Assembly (NCBI RefSeq): GCF_013407955.1
Contig: NZ_JACCBU010000001.1
Coordinates: 1,240,001 to 1,304,000 of the forward strand
From: Microlunatus parietis
GTDB lineage: Bacteria > Actinomycetota > Actinomycetes > Propionibacteriales > Propionibacteriaceae
Direction: 5' to 3'
Length of the DNA stretch: 64,000 nt
A program made the position numbers and the translations under genes. Shown here piece after piece: positions 41,102-49,810 of the stretch. How positions within the stretch are numbered: the stretch's first letter is position 1; every line of letters begins with the position of its first letter. Below the pieces are notes generated by a model. That model saw nothing but the letters and a program-made list of their open reading frames with translations. It was not told the DNA's origin and did not search any database.

Positions 41102-43519
41102 TCAGTCGGCGACGCGGACGGTCCCGGAGCTTCCGTCGACCGTCACGGTCCGGCCGTCCAACAGTGTGGTCGCCCGCGGCACGCAGATGACGGCCGGGAT
41201 GCCGTACTCGCGCGCGACGGTCGGACCGTGCGCCATCGGCGACCCGGTCTCGGTGACGAGTCCGCCGGCGGTCAGGAACAGCGGCGTCCAGCCCGGGTCG
41301 GTGGTGACCGCGACCAGGATCTCCCCGGGCGACAGGCGTGCCGTGGCCGGGTCGTGGACGACCCTGGCGATGCCGGTCACCGTGCCGGCCGCCGCGGGCA
41401 TGCCGACCAGGACGCCCTCCTCGCCGCTGGACGCTGCGGACGGGAGGTTCTCCGGCATCGTCCCGTCGGACAGCAGCACGCCGGGCACCCGGGGCCGTCG
41501 GCTCTCCCGGAGATGGTCGGCCCGGCGCGCCGCGGCCAGGCTCCGCTGGTCGGTGCCGGCCGCGGCGGCCGCGGCCTCCTCGAGGGTGAGGAACCACAGG
41601 TCGTCCGGCTCGGCGAGCCGGCCGCGGCGGGTCAGTTCGGCACCGGCCTCCTGCAAGTGCTGCCGTACGGTCTGCAACGGGAAGAGCCAGATGAACTTGG
41701 GCAGTTCCCGGAGTCCGGCGAGGGCGCGGGACCGCCGCAGCAGCCAGCCGGCCAGCGCACCTCGGAGCGGCCGGGTCCGCAGCGCCCGCCCCACCAGGAG
41801 GTCGAGCGACTGCTCCGCCTCGGCGGCGGCCCGGGCGAATCTGACGTCCGGACCCTGCTCCGGGTCCTCGACCCGCAGATAGCCGGCGATCGCGGCGAAC
41901 AGCGGCGCCGGGTCCTCCGCCCAGCGGGCCACGCCGACGTCGATCTCGGCAGCGCCGCGATGCCCGTAGCTCTCCAGGAACCGGCCCAGGCCGATCTCCG
42001 GCAGCTCGCCGGCCCGGAACCGCCGGGAGAGCTCGACCGGTGCGGTGGCGCGAAACAGGTCGCGGTGCGCCCGCGCCGACTGCGCCACCTGCCACAGGCG
42101 CAGATCCATCTCGGTGGTCACGTTGTACGGCATCCCGCGCTGGGTCGCGTCGATCTCGCCCGGACCGGCGATCGGGCCGAGCAGCGCGGCGGCGATCCGG
42201 CTCGAGGACAGCCCCGCGTACAGCGGCGGCAGCAGGGCCATCATCGGTCCGCCGAGCACCCAGTCCTGGGCGTTCGCCGCTGCCGTGATCAGTCCCGCCG
42301 CGTCGGCCGGACGATCGTCCGCGGCGTGGGCCTCGCGGGCCTGGTCGCGGAGGCGGCGAGCCTGCCGGCGGGCCCGGGCCGGCATGATCAACGCGGCCAC
42401 CGACCCGGTGAGCAGGCCGGGCACCATCTTCGCCGCGATCTTCGTGATCGACTTCAGGGGCAGCTTCCGGCCGGTCTCGGGCGCCAGCCGCGGATCCTCG
42501 AGCAGGCGAGTCGCGGCGCCGGCGACGCCGGGGCCGTAGATCTCCAGCATGGCCGGGATCCGTGGCCGGAATCGGCGATCCCGGAACATGAACGTGAGAT
42601 CGAGGAACATCCGGCCCGCGATCGACACCACGGCGTCCCGGGCGCCGGACAGCCCGTACGCCTCGAACCAGTGATCGGCGGCCCGGGTCAGCACGGACAT
42701 GCCCATCGGGGTCACCGGCGCCCGCAGGCCCTGCAGGTGGCCGACCTCGAGGAACACCCGCAGCCCGCGGCCGTCCTCATCCGGGACCGGGAACAACGTG
42801 GTGATCGGCCGGGCCTGCAGCTGCCACAGCAGTCCGTCGCGATCGTAGGCCCACTCCAGGTCCTGCGGGGCACCAAGATCACGTTCGATCCGCCGGCCGG
42901 CCTGGCGCAGTTCTTCCAACTGGGACAGGGAAAGGCAGCCGTGCCCGGCCGGCCGGTCACCGTCGTGCAGCTCGTAGTGATCGGTCGCCCCGGTCCCGTC
43001 GACCACGCCGGTGCCGAGCCCGGGGACGGCGTCGATCACCAGCTCCGTCCTGGTCCCGGTGATCGGATTCGCGGTGAACGTCACGCCCGCAGCGACCGGA
43101 TCGATCATGCGTTGCACGATCACCGCCATGGCGGCCGGGCCGCCGGCGTGACCGCGCGCCTCGCGATAGGCGATCGCCCGCGGCGACTGCAACGAGGCCC
43201 AGCAGGTACGGATCGCGGCGAGCAGCGCGTCGCCGCCCTGCACGCCCAGCACCGTCTCCTGGACACCGGCGAAGCTGGCATCGGGCAGGTCCTCGGCGGT
43301 GGCACTGGACCGGACCGCGACCGGGCCGCCGCCCAGCTCCCGATAGGCCGAGAGCACCGCAGCGGCAGGGATCCGATCGCTCCGGTACGTCTCGGTGGTG
43401 ACGCAGAACCCGTCCGGGACCCGTTCCCCGGACTTGATCAACTTGCCCAACCCGACGGCCTTGCCACCCACCAGGTCGAGTTGATCATCGTCGAACGCGG
43501 ACAGCGCAACGATCTCCAT
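41102..43519 (-). CDS. Rifampin phosphotransferase-like PEP-utilizing enzyme
   Basis: 805 aa. Residues 1-310 form a PEP-synthase-type ATP-grasp domain (LVGGKAVGLGKL, VAVRSSATAEDLPDASFAGV, PITGTRTELVI, WQLQARPITT). Residues 320-690 are helical and contain FLESYGHRGAAEIDVGVARW, the motif I know from the drug-binding domain of Rph. The C-terminal swivelling domain has the phosphohistidine in TGSPMAHGPTVAREYGIPAV. The TIM-barrel of real PEP synthase is absent, favouring antibiotic phosphotransferases that use ATP and release AMP and phosphate. ATG 43519 has GGAGG. The substrate remains inferred. A TetR operator and the 22-bp shared element lie upstream. Confidence 0.8.
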   Translation of the reverse strand: MEIVALSAFDDDQLDLVGGKAVGLGKLIKSGERVPDGFCVTTETYRSDRIPAAAVLSAYRELGGGPVAVRSSATAEDLPDASFAGVQETVLGVQGGDALLAAIRTCWASLQSPRAIAYREARGHAGGPAAMAVIVQRMIDPVAAGVTFTANPITGTRTELVIDAVPGLGTGVVDGTGATDHYELHDGDRPAGHGCLSLSQLEELRQAGRRIERDLGAPQDLEWAYDRDGLLWQLQARPITTLFPVPDEDGRGLRVFLEVGHLQGLRAPVTPMGMSVLTRAADHWFEAYGLSGARDAVVSIAGRMFLDLTFMFRDRRFRPRIPAMLEIYGPGVAGAATRLLEDPRLAPETGRKLPLKSITKIAAKMVPGLLTGSVAALIMPARARRQARRLRDQAREAHAADDRPADAAGLITAAANAQDWVLGGPMMALLPPLYAGLSSSRIAAALLGPIAGPGEIDATQRGMPYNVTTEMDLRLWQVAQSARAHRDLFRATAPVELSRRFRAGELPEIGLGRFLESYGHRGAAEIDVGVARWAEDPAPLFAAIAGYLRVEDPEQGPDVRFARAAAEAEQSLDLLVGRALRTRPLRGALAGWLLRRSRALAGLRELPKFIWLFPLQTVRQHLQEAGAELTRRGRLAEPDDLWFLTLEEAAAAAAGTDQRSLAAARRADHLRESRRPRVPGVLLSDGTMPENLPSAASSGEEGVLVGMPAAAGTVTGIARVVHDPATARLSPGEILVAVTTDPGWTPLFLTAGGLVTETGSPMAHGPTVAREYGIPAVICVPRATTLLDGRTVTVDGSSGTVRVAD

Positions 43520-43555
43520 CGGAAGCCTCCTCAAGACGCGCGAACATCAGCTCTG

Positions 43556-43577
43556 CGCCGACCAGGCTTCCCGGCAC
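43556..43577 (-). repeat. Shared 22-bp leader element, copy 1
   Basis: A 22-bp sequence (plus strand begins CGCCGACCAGG and ends CTTCCCGGCAC) lies 37 bp upstream of the phosphotransferase-like start. The identical 22 bp occur at 46496-46517, 32 bp upstream of the glycosyltransferase remnant. On the coding strand CCGGG-AAG-CCTGG inside it can form a small hairpin, and both copies are followed by TGTTCGC after about ten bases. Confidence 0.85.
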
Positions 43578-43643
43578 TCCGATGATCAATTTACACCCGG
43601 TGATCACGAGGCGTCGACGGGTCGGCCCGAGTTGCCTCCCGAA

Positions 43644-43660
43644 ATGTTAGTGACTAACAT
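43644..43660. promoter_or_regulatory. TetR-type operator
   Basis: ATGTTAGT-G-ACTAACAT is a perfect 8-bp-arm dyad, a typical TetR-family operator. It ends 6 bp before the GTG of the TetR gene and lies in the 147-bp interval shared with the divergent phosphotransferase-like gene. It probably controls both, at least the tetR-ABC operon. Confidence 0.85.
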
Positions 43661-43666
43661 CAGACC

Positions 43667-44215
43667 GTGAGCAAGCGCGAGCGAACCAGGCAACTGCTGC
43701 AGTCGGCCGCGCTGGACCTGTTCCTGGACAAGGGATTCGATGCGACGACCACCCGTGAGATCGCCGAACGGGCCGGCGTGACGGAGATGACTCTGTTCCG
43801 CCACTTCCCGACCAAGGAGTCCCTGGTGCTGGACGATCCGTACGATCCGGTGATCGCCGACGCGATCCGGAATCGGCCGCGCTCCGAGTCACCGATGCGG
43901 GCGGCCGTCGCGGGCCTCGGGCAGGCCTGGGCGAACGTCCCGGAGGCCGGCGTCGCGGCGCTGCGCTCCCGGCTCCGGATCCTGGCCGAGGCGACCACGG
44001 TCCGTGATCTTGGACGAAGTGTCGATCGGACGAGGGCCGCGGCGGCCGCCGCCCTCGTGGATCGTGGCGTTCGGCCCCGGGACGCCCTCGTGGTCGCGTC
44101 GGCCGTGATCGCCGGGCTGAGTTCGGCGTTGCTCGCCTGGGCCCGTTCCGAGGATGACCTGGCCGAGACCATCACGTCGGCGCTGGCCGTGCTGGGCGGT
44201 GAACGGGGTGCTTGA
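43667..44215 (+). CDS. TetR-family transcriptional regulator
   Basis: 182 aa. The N-terminal HTH is ALDLFLDKGFDATTTREIAE, RAGVTEMTLFRHFPTKESLV; the C-terminal ligand domain is short and alanine-rich. GTG 43667 starts directly behind a perfect dyad, so autorepression is likely. It is followed by overlapping ABC ATPase and permease genes and is divergent from the phosphotransferase-like operon. This fits a drug-sensing switch, with the inducer unknown. Confidence 0.92.
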   Translation: MSKRERTRQLLQSAALDLFLDKGFDATTTREIAERAGVTEMTLFRHFPTKESLVLDDPYDPVIADAIRNRPRSESPMRAAVAGLGQAWANVPEAGVAALRSRLRILAEATTVRDLGRSVDRTRAAAAAALVDRGVRPRDALVVASAVIAGLSSALLAWARSEDDLAETITSALAVLGGERGA

Positions 44216-44927
44216 ACTGGCCGGCGTGTCCCGGTCGTTCCGGGGCGGGGCCGGGGTGTCCGACCTCGCGCTGCGGGTCGAGCCGGGTGAGATCGTCGCG
44301 CTGGTCGGGCTGAACGGCGCGGGTAAGACCACGCTGATGCGGCTCGCCCTCGGCATGCTCCGGCCCGACCGTGGCACGGTGACGATCGACGGGGCGTCGT
44401 TGCAGCGGCTGCCCGGCCGGGTCTGGGCCCGGGTCGGGCACCTGGTCGAGGTCCCGCTGGCGTACCGGGAACTGACGGTCCGGCAGAACCTCGCGCTCAC
44501 GGCACGCCTGCATGCGGCCGGGCCGGACCGGGTGGGGGTCGCCCTGGCGACCTGGCACCTCGGCGACCTGGCCGACCGGCGGGTCGGGCGGCTGTCCCTG
44601 GGCAACCGGCAGCGGGTCGGCCTGGCCGGGGCGCTGCAGCACCACCCGGAGTTGATCATCCTGGACGAGCCGAGCAACTCGCTCGACCCGGCCGCCGTGC
44701 TGGTCCTGCGGGACGAGCTGCGACGCCACAGCGACCGCGGCGCGGCGGTCCTGGTCAGCAGTCACCACCTGGACGAGGTCTCCCGCATCGCGGACCGGAT
44801 CGTCCTGATGAACGCCGGCCGCCTGATCGGTGACCTCGACCCGGCCGGGCAGGACCTCGAACGGGCCTTCTTCGCGCGCATCCACGCCGATGATCAACAA
44901 CGTCGAGCGGAAGGTGATCATCGATGA
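44208..44927 (+). CDS. ABC transporter ATP-binding protein
   Basis: 239 aa from GTG 44208, which overlaps the tetR stop; GTG 44199 is also possible. Walker A is GLNGAGKTTLM, the signature is LSLGNRQRVGLAGA, and Walker B is LIILDEPSNSLDP, followed by VSSHHLDEVSRIADR. This is a DrrA/CcmA-type NBD for ABC-2 exporters. Its stop overlaps the permease start (ATGA). With tetR it forms a three-gene regulated export operon of unknown substrate. Confidence 0.92.
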   Translation: MLELAGVSRSFRGGAGVSDLALRVEPGEIVALVGLNGAGKTTLMRLALGMLRPDRGTVTIDGASLQRLPGRVWARVGHLVEVPLAYRELTVRQNLALTARLHAAGPDRVGVALATWHLGDLADRRVGRLSLGNRQRVGLAGALQHHPELIILDEPSNSLDPAAVLVLRDELRRHSDRGAAVLVSSHHLDEVSRIADRIVLMNAGRLIGDLDPAGQDLERAFFARIHADDQQRRAEGDHR

Positions 44928-45676
44928 ATGCCGCCTTGGGTACGGAAGCGACCAAGCTCACCCGGTCGCTGGTCGGCGTGATCAGCACCGCCGCGATCAT
45001 CGGCGGGATCCTGGCTCTGATCGGCGGCATCACCGCGGCCGTCGCGGCCGGCAACCCGGAACTGACGGCCAAGCTCGGCCGGTCGGCCACGCTCGACTGG
45101 GCCGGCCTGCTGGCCTCGTCCGCCCAGATCACCGCTGCGGGAGCGTTCGGCGGCTTCGGCATCGTGCTGGCCTGGATGTTCGCCCGCGAGTTCACCGACG
45201 GAACGATCACCGGCCTGTTCGCCCTGCCGGTCGGCCGGGGCACCATCGCCTCGGCCAAGATCATGATCTATCTCGGCTGGGCGGTCCTGGTCAACCTGCT
45301 GACGGTCACCGGACTGATCATGATCGGGTTGCTGCTCGGCTACGGCGCCCCGACCGAGGCCGACTGGCAGGGCCTCGGCCGCCAACTCGTCCTCGGAACA
45401 CTGACCGCGACGCTCGCTCTCCCGGTCGCCTGGATCGCCACCGAGGCCCGATCTCTGCTGGCCGGTGTCGCGGTCACGGTCGGCCTGGTCGTCGTCGGGC
45501 AGGTGGGAGTGCTGGCCGGCGCCGGGGGCTGGCTCCCGATCGCCGCGCCGGCTCTGTGGGCCCTCGGTCGGGGAACGGGAGTCTCAGCGGCCCAGTTCGG
45601 CGTCGTCGCCCTGTTCGTGATCGTGTTCGCCGTCCTCACGGTGCGCAGCTGGGTCCGGCTCCAGCTGGACCGGTGA
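44924..45676 (+). CDS. ABC-2 type transporter permease
   Basis: 250 aa with about six transmembrane helices (VGVISTAAIIGGILALIGGI, AGAFGGFGIVLAWMFA, IYLGWAVLVNLLTVTGLIMI, AGVAVTVGLVVVGQVGVLAG, FGVVALFVIVFAVLTV). The REFTDGTITGLFALPVGR loop is typical of ABC-2 permeases with one NBD partner. It overlaps the ATPase stop by 4 bp. Its last 93 bp overlap, antisense, the 3' end of the DUF998 gene. Confidence 0.9.
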   Translation: MNAALGTEATKLTRSLVGVISTAAIIGGILALIGGITAAVAAGNPELTAKLGRSATLDWAGLLASSAQITAAGAFGGFGIVLAWMFAREFTDGTITGLFALPVGRGTIASAKIMIYLGWAVLVNLLTVTGLIMIGLLLGYGAPTEADWQGLGRQLVLGTLTATLALPVAWIATEARSLLAGVAVTVGLVVVGQVGVLAGAGGWLPIAAPALWALGRGTGVSAAQFGVVALFVIVFAVLTVRSWVRLQLDR

Positions 45677-46339
45677 CGTGGTCGACCGGCTGCGGTGCCA
45701 CCGGCTGACCGAGACGGCGAATGCCGCGGCCCAGCCGAAGCCGACGACGAACGACACCAGTTCCAGCAGGCCGGCCGGCCCGGTGCCGACGACACCGCGT
45801 TGGATCAGCCGGTACACGACTCCGGCCGCAGTCGCGGTGCCGGCAACGATGATCGCGGAACCGAGCGAGAACCAGCCCCAGGCTCGGCGGCCGGCCCGGC
45901 GGAACCAGCGGCCGGCGGCGATGCCGCCGCCGATCAGCCCGGCGAACATCAGCCCGCCGCCGACCTGGTGCACCACGGCGGCCGGGGTCATCGTCGCCGG
46001 CTCCGGCAGGCCGGGCGGGAAGCCCAGCGCCGGATCGGTGGGCGCGATCCCGGCCAGCACCAGGCCCAGCGCCAGGACGCCGAACCACCGCGGCACCCAT
46101 ACCGAGCCGCCCGGTGCCCGCAGCGTCCGCCCGATCACGACGGCGAACCACGCGAAGAGGGCGCCGCAGACGACGAACGTGATCTGGACCGGCCAACCCT
46201 GCTGGCCGGTGCCGAGCTGGCTGACACCGTGCCGTACGCGGTCGTACCCGGAACGGATCGTCCCGTCGACGACGACCACCGCCAGCAGCAGCGGCCCTGC
46301 GAGCACGCCGGTCAGAAACGGCGCCCCTGATCTGATCAT
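45584..46339 (-). CDS. DUF998 family membrane protein
   Basis: 251 aa with about six hydrophobic helices (FLTGVLAGPLLLAVVVVDG, TFVVCGALFAWFAVVIG, WFGVLALGLVLAGIAPTDPA, MFAGLIGGGIAAGRWF, LELVSFVVGFGWAAAFAVSV). Family features include RHGVSQLGTGQQGW and the APTDPALGFPPG loop. Function unknown. ATG 46339 overlaps the stop of the glycosyltransferase remnant (ATGA), so it was probably co-translated with the intact glycosyltransferase. The charged C-terminal 31 codons are antisense to the ABC permease gene. Confidence 0.82.
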   Translation of the reverse strand: MIRSGAPFLTGVLAGPLLLAVVVVDGTIRSGYDRVRHGVSQLGTGQQGWPVQITFVVCGALFAWFAVVIGRTLRAPGGSVWVPRWFGVLALGLVLAGIAPTDPALGFPPGLPEPATMTPAAVVHQVGGGLMFAGLIGGGIAAGRWFRRAGRRAWGWFSLGSAIIVAGTATAAGVVYRLIQRGVVGTGPAGLLELVSFVVGFGWAAAFAVSVSRWHRSRSTTSPVQLEPDPAAHREDGEHDHEQGDDAELGR

Positions 46340-46464
46340 GGACGCTCGGGCTCGGCGTCGTGGACCGCCACAGGCGCAAGTCCGGCGGCGGCGAGCGCCT
46401 GCCCGGGGGCCACGAACGGTTGCACATCGCCGCGCGTGCCCATCGTCATGATCAAGACTTTCAC
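46336..46464 (-). pseudogene. N-terminal remnant of a macrolide/sterol-type glycosyltransferase
   Basis: A 42-codon ORF from GTG 46464 encodes MKVLIMTMGTRGDVQPFVAP, the hallmark N-terminus of MGT/UGT-family (GT1/GT28-like) glycosyltransferases, then GQALAAAGLAPVAV. It stops at once, whereas intact enzymes have about 400 residues. AAAGG is positioned upstream, and the stop overlaps the DUF998 start. An internal deletion probably removed the body and fused the junction to the DUF998 gene. The 22-bp leader element lies 32 bp upstream. Confidence 0.78.
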
Positions 46465-46495
46465 GAGACAGCCTTTCAGCGAACAAACCATCGAT

Positions 46496-46517
46496 CGCCG
46501 ACCAGGCTTCCCGGCAC
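46496..46517 (-). repeat. Shared 22-bp leader element, copy 2
   Basis: Identical over 22 bp to 43556-43577, in the same orientation and at nearly the same distance from a start codon. It precedes the glycosyltransferase remnant. Beyond the 22 bp the flanks diverge, except for a shared TGTTCGC about ten bases downstream, so this is not simply a recent long duplication. Confidence 0.85.
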
Positions 46518-46567
46518 GCCACCTCGAACCTTAGACCCCGCGGCAGCGAACCGCACCTCGGTTGGGC

Positions 46568-48163
46568 TCAGACCGCCAGGTCCCGCCGGCGGAAGGTGAT
46601 CATGGTGGCGACGATCAGCACCGCAGCGAGGGCGGTGAGCGCCAGGTAGTCGACGGCGCCCGATCCGTACGCGGGACTGACGTGGGAGAACGGAGAGACG
46701 GCCCGGAACACCCACTCGGGCAGCACGTAAGCCTTGACCGCGACCTCGGCGGTCACGCCGATCGCCAGTCCGGCCCAGCCGATCACGGTCGCCGCGCGCG
46801 GGACCAATCCGAACGCGACAGCGGTGACGCCGATGATCACCCAGATCGCCGGCGCATAGCGGAGAGTGTGCCCGAGCAGGCGCACCAACTCACCGGCCAG
46901 GTCACCGCCGCTGAGGCCACTGCCGAGGCCAAGCCCGGCGCCGAGCGCGGCCAAGATCAACACCGGAGCGACCGCGGCGAAGCCCAGGTGCGCCGCCACG
47001 AAGCGATGCCGCGACACCGGCCCGGAGAGTATGGTCTCGGCGGCGCCGCCGGCTTCCTCACCTCGGAGCCGCAGCGTGGTCATCACCCCGTACATGCCGA
47101 CCACGATCGCCATGGCCCCGATGATGTAGGTGAACAGCGCGTCGGCCACGTCGTCGGTGTTGATCATTCTGGCGAAGTCGATCACCCAGGGCGAGCCCGC
47201 GTAAGCCCCCATCGCCCCGGACCCGACAGCGCCCATGATCACGCCGAAGGCTGCTGCGCCCACGACCCAGGTGATCAACATCGCCCGGCCGAGCCGCCAC
47301 ACCAGACCCAGCGGACCTCGCAGGGAGGCCGGAGCGTGCCCGTGACCGGCTCGCGGCGGCACCAGGCCCGCCCCGAGGTCACGCCGGGCGGACAGCGCGT
47401 AGGCGCCGGCGCCGGCCAGCAGAATCGCGGCCGTGACCAGCGCGAAGATCCACCAGCGTTCGCCGGCGAACGGACGGGTGTTCTCCAGCCAGCCGGTCGG
47501 CGTCAGCCAGACCAGCCAGGCGGCGGCGTCGCCGCCCATCGCTCCGATGCCCCGCAGCAGGTGCAGCGCGTAGAACAGGGCGAACCCGCCGATGGCCGCG
47601 ACCCGGGCGTGCTGGGCCAACTGGGCCAGTACGGCGGTCGACGCCGCCGTCAGCCACAGACTGCAGCCGATCACCAGGCCGAAGCAGAGCGAGCCTGCCG
47701 GCGGAAAGCCGGCCGCCGACAGCACGGCGGCCAGCACGGCCGTGATCAGGACGCCGCAGCCGAACATCACCGCGAGGACGGCGGTGAGCGGGGCGTGCCG
47801 GCCGACCCCGGTGGCGCCCAGCAGTTCCCGGCGGCCGGTCTGTTCCTCGGCCCGGGTGTGCCGGGCCGTCATCAGTGCGGCGCCGAGTGCGGCCAGCATG
47901 GCCGCCACCGGTGCGGCCCGTTGCACCAGGACCGCGCCGAGACTCGTACCGAAGAGTTGACCCTGGAACAGCAGGAACATCGGAGTGGCGGCGACCTCGT
48001 CGAACCGGGCCTGTCGGGAGGCCTGGGTCGGATACACCGTTCCGGCGGTGGCCACCCACTGCAGGACGGTGACGGCGATCGCCCCGAGCCATACGGGCAG
48101 GATCACCCGGTCCCGGCGCAGGATCAGCCGGACCAGTCCCCCGGTGCCGGCCAGGCCGGTCAT
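46568..48163 (-). CDS. ABC-2 exporter permease (TnrB3-like)
   Basis: 531 aa with about twelve transmembrane segments in two six-helix halves, such as [60 protein letters not shown] and [40 protein letters not shown] and [20 protein letters not shown] are the paired family motifs of tetronasin-resistance-type (TnrB3) permeases. The ATG overlaps the ATPase stop by 4 bp. The substrate is probably a hydrophobic antibiotic or lipid. It is downstream of tetR-ATPase on the same strand. Confidence 0.9.
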   Translation of the reverse strand: MTGLAGTGGLVRLILRRDRVILPVWLGAIAVTVLQWVATAGTVYPTQASRQARFDEVAATPMFLLFQGQLFGTSLGAVLVQRAAPVAAMLAALGAALMTARHTRAEEQTGRRELLGATGVGRHAPLTAVLAVMFGCGVLITAVLAAVLSAAGFPPAGSLCFGLVIGCSLWLTAASTAVLAQLAQHARVAAIGGFALFYALHLLRGIGAMGGDAAAWLVWLTPTGWLENTRPFAGERWWIFALVTAAILLAGAGAYALSARRDLGAGLVPPRAGHGHAPASLRGPLGLVWRLGRAMLITWVVGAAAFGVIMGAVGSGAMGAYAGSPWVIDFARMINTDDVADALFTYIIGAMAIVVGMYGVMTTLRLRGEEAGGAAETILSGPVSRHRFVAAHLGFAAVAPVLILAALGAGLGLGSGLSGGDLAGELVRLLGHTLRYAPAIWVIIGVTAVAFGLVPRAATVIGWAGLAIGVTAEVAVKAYVLPEWVFRAVSPFSHVSPAYGSGAVDYLALTALAAVLIVATMITFRRRDLAV

Positions 48164-49056
48164 GACGCGACCGCCGCGGACGGTGCCTCGTAGTGCCGCA
48201 GGAACAGGTCCTCCAGAGTGGTCGGCTGGACCACGAGGCTCCGAGTCCCGAGCGACCCCAGCGCCGTCAGCAGCGGATCGAGTTGATCATGGTCGACTTC
48301 GCAGCGGAACCGCGATCCGTCAACCTCGACCGCGTGGACCCCCGGCAGGTCCCGCAGCGGCGACGCTGAAGCAGCGAGCTCGGCGCTGACGGTGGTACGG
48401 GACAGGTGCCGCAGCTGCGCCAGCGTCCCCGACTCGACGGTCCGTCCGTCCCGGACGATCGTCACCCGGCCGCACAGCGCCTCGACCTCGGCCAGGATGT
48501 GGCTGGACAGCAGGACCGTCCGGCCCTGCCGGCTCTCCTCGGCGACCACCTCCCGGAACACCGATTCCATCAGCGGGTCCAGCCCCGAGGTCGGCTCATC
48601 CAAGATCAACAACTCTGCCTCGGCGGCGAAGGCGGCGATCAGGGCGACCTTCTGCCGGTTGCCCTTCGAGTACGTACGGCAGCGGCGCCGCGGATCGAGA
48701 GCGAAGCGATCCACCAGAGCCGACCTACGCCGCCGACTCAGCCCGCCACGCATCCGCCCCAGCAGATCGATCACCTCGCCGCCGGTGAGCGACGGCCAGA
48801 GCGTCACATCGCCCGGCACGTAGGCCAGCCGGCGGTGCAACGCGGTCGCGTCCGCCCAAGGGTCGCCGCCCAGCAGGCGAACCCTGCCGGCATCGGCACG
48901 CAGCAGACCGAGCAGGATCCGGATCGTCGTGGTCTTCCCGGCCCCGTTCGGCCCGAGGAAGCCGTGCACCTCGCCGGGTTCGACCGTCAGCCGCAGACCG
49001 TCCAGCGCCCGGACCGGCCCATAGGTCTTGACCAGGTCATCAATCAGCACGGCCAT
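48160..49056 (-). CDS. ABC-2 exporter ATP-binding protein (TnrB2-like)
   Basis: 298 aa from ATG 49056, with AGGAGG upstream. Walker A is [11 protein letters not shown], the signature is [14 protein letters not shown], and Walker B is [13 protein letters not shown], then [13 protein letters not shown]. The C-terminal 80 residues ([36 protein letters not shown]) form the DrrA-type regulatory extension. The start lies inside the end of the tetR gene (17-bp overlap), and the stop overlaps the permease start. This is a self-regulated drug-export operon. Confidence 0.93.
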   Translation of the reverse strand: MAVLIDDLVKTYGPVRALDGLRLTVEPGEVHGFLGPNGAGKTTTIRILLGLLRADAGRVRLLGGDPWADATALHRRLAYVPGDVTLWPSLTGGEVIDLLGRMRGGLSRRRRSALVDRFALDPRRRCRTYSKGNRQKVALIAAFAAEAELLILDEPTSGLDPLMESVFREVVAEESRQGRTVLLSSHILAEVEALCGRVTIVRDGRTVESGTLAQLRHLSRTTVSAELAASASPLRDLPGVHAVEVDGSRFRCEVDHDQLDPLLTALGSLGTRSLVVQPTTLEDLFLRHYEAPSAAVAS

Positions 49057-49741
49057 CGCCGGACCTCCTGCCGTGACGCTTCTGTTCCTCGAGCCGACGC
49101 TGGGCGACGACCGAGGTACGAATCTGCTGACCGACCTCGGAGCCCACGAACTCGCCCATCGCCGCATAGAGGTCGAGGATGGCCAGCGGGACAGAGGAAT
49201 CGGCTCGACCCAGCGGATCCACTCCGAGCCGGCGCGCCAGGTGCCGGTGCAGGACGATCGTGCCGCTGTGCATCGCCGCCATCACCGCCGCGACGGCCTT
49301 CACCTGCGCCGAGCCGGCCTCGAACCGGTCCGGAAAGGTGTGCGCCAGGAATTCCTCCGCCCCGGCGGCCAACTGATCGAACACGTACGCCGCCGCCGGG
49401 CCGTCGTCGACGGCAACCCGGGCCAGGTAGCGCAGCAAGGGCGGGCTCGACCCCTGCAGCGCCGACAGGAAATCGGGATCGCCCAACTCCCCCTCGACGG
49501 CCGCGGTCGTCAGGTCCCGCCGGAACGCCTCGATCACCGCCTCGTCACAGGCCTGACGCAGTGCCTCCTTCGTCCCGAAATGGTGTTGGACGAGGCCGAT
49601 CGACACTCCCGCCCCGGCAGCCACCCGCTTCATCGTGGTTCCGGTGAAGCCGTGCTCGGCGAACTCCGCCAGGGCCGCATCCCGAATCCGGGCGCGTCCG
49701 GTCAGGTCCTCGACCGGACGGCTTCCGGTGTCAGCATCCAT
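49040..49741 (-). CDS. TetR-family transcriptional regulator
   Basis: 233 aa. [51 protein letters not shown]. The C-terminal domain resembles TetR_C_33-type members ([20 protein letters not shown]). It ends in a basic tail that overlaps the ATPase start. An AT-rich dyad sits eight bases upstream of the ATG at 49741, suggesting autorepression of tetR-ATPase-permease. Confidence 0.92.
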   Translation of the reverse strand: MDADTGSRPVEDLTGRARIRDAALAEFAEHGFTGTTMKRVAAGAGVSIGLVQHHFGTKEALRQACDEAVIEAFRRDLTTAAVEGELGDPDFLSALQGSSPPLLRYLARVAVDDGPAAAYVFDQLAAGAEEFLAHTFPDRFEAGSAQVKAVAAVMAAMHSGTIVLHRHLARRLGVDPLGRADSSVPLAILDLYAAMGEFVGSEVGQQIRTSVVAQRRLEEQKRHGRRSGDGRAD

Positions 49742-49748
49742 GACCGTG

Positions 49749-49766
49749 ACAATATCATCATATTGT
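49749..49766 (-). promoter_or_regulatory. Operator of the tetR-ABC exporter operon
   Basis: ACAATAT-CATC-ATATTGT is a perfect 7-bp-arm dyad in an unusually AT-rich patch (49749-49790) of a GC-rich genome. It probably overlaps the -10 region; a CTGACA-like -35 lies upstream on the minus strand. The adjacent TetR protein is the likely ligand. Confidence 0.75.
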
Positions 49767-49810
49767 TTCCAATATCTATGTACTGTCAGCAGTCGTTCCG
49801 CTGAACAGCG

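Noticed and set aside
41102..43519. Genuine phosphoenolpyruvate synthase (ppsA)
   Set aside because: The TIM-barrel PEP-binding domain is missing; the centre is helical with the YGHRGAAEID motif of antibiotic phosphotransferases.
43556..43577. Cobalamin riboswitch fragment or the published rifamycin-associated element
   Set aside because: GGGAAGCC is reminiscent of a B12-box, but the rest of the cobalamin fold is absent. The 22-mer also differs from the inverted-repeat element I recall for rifamycin genes.
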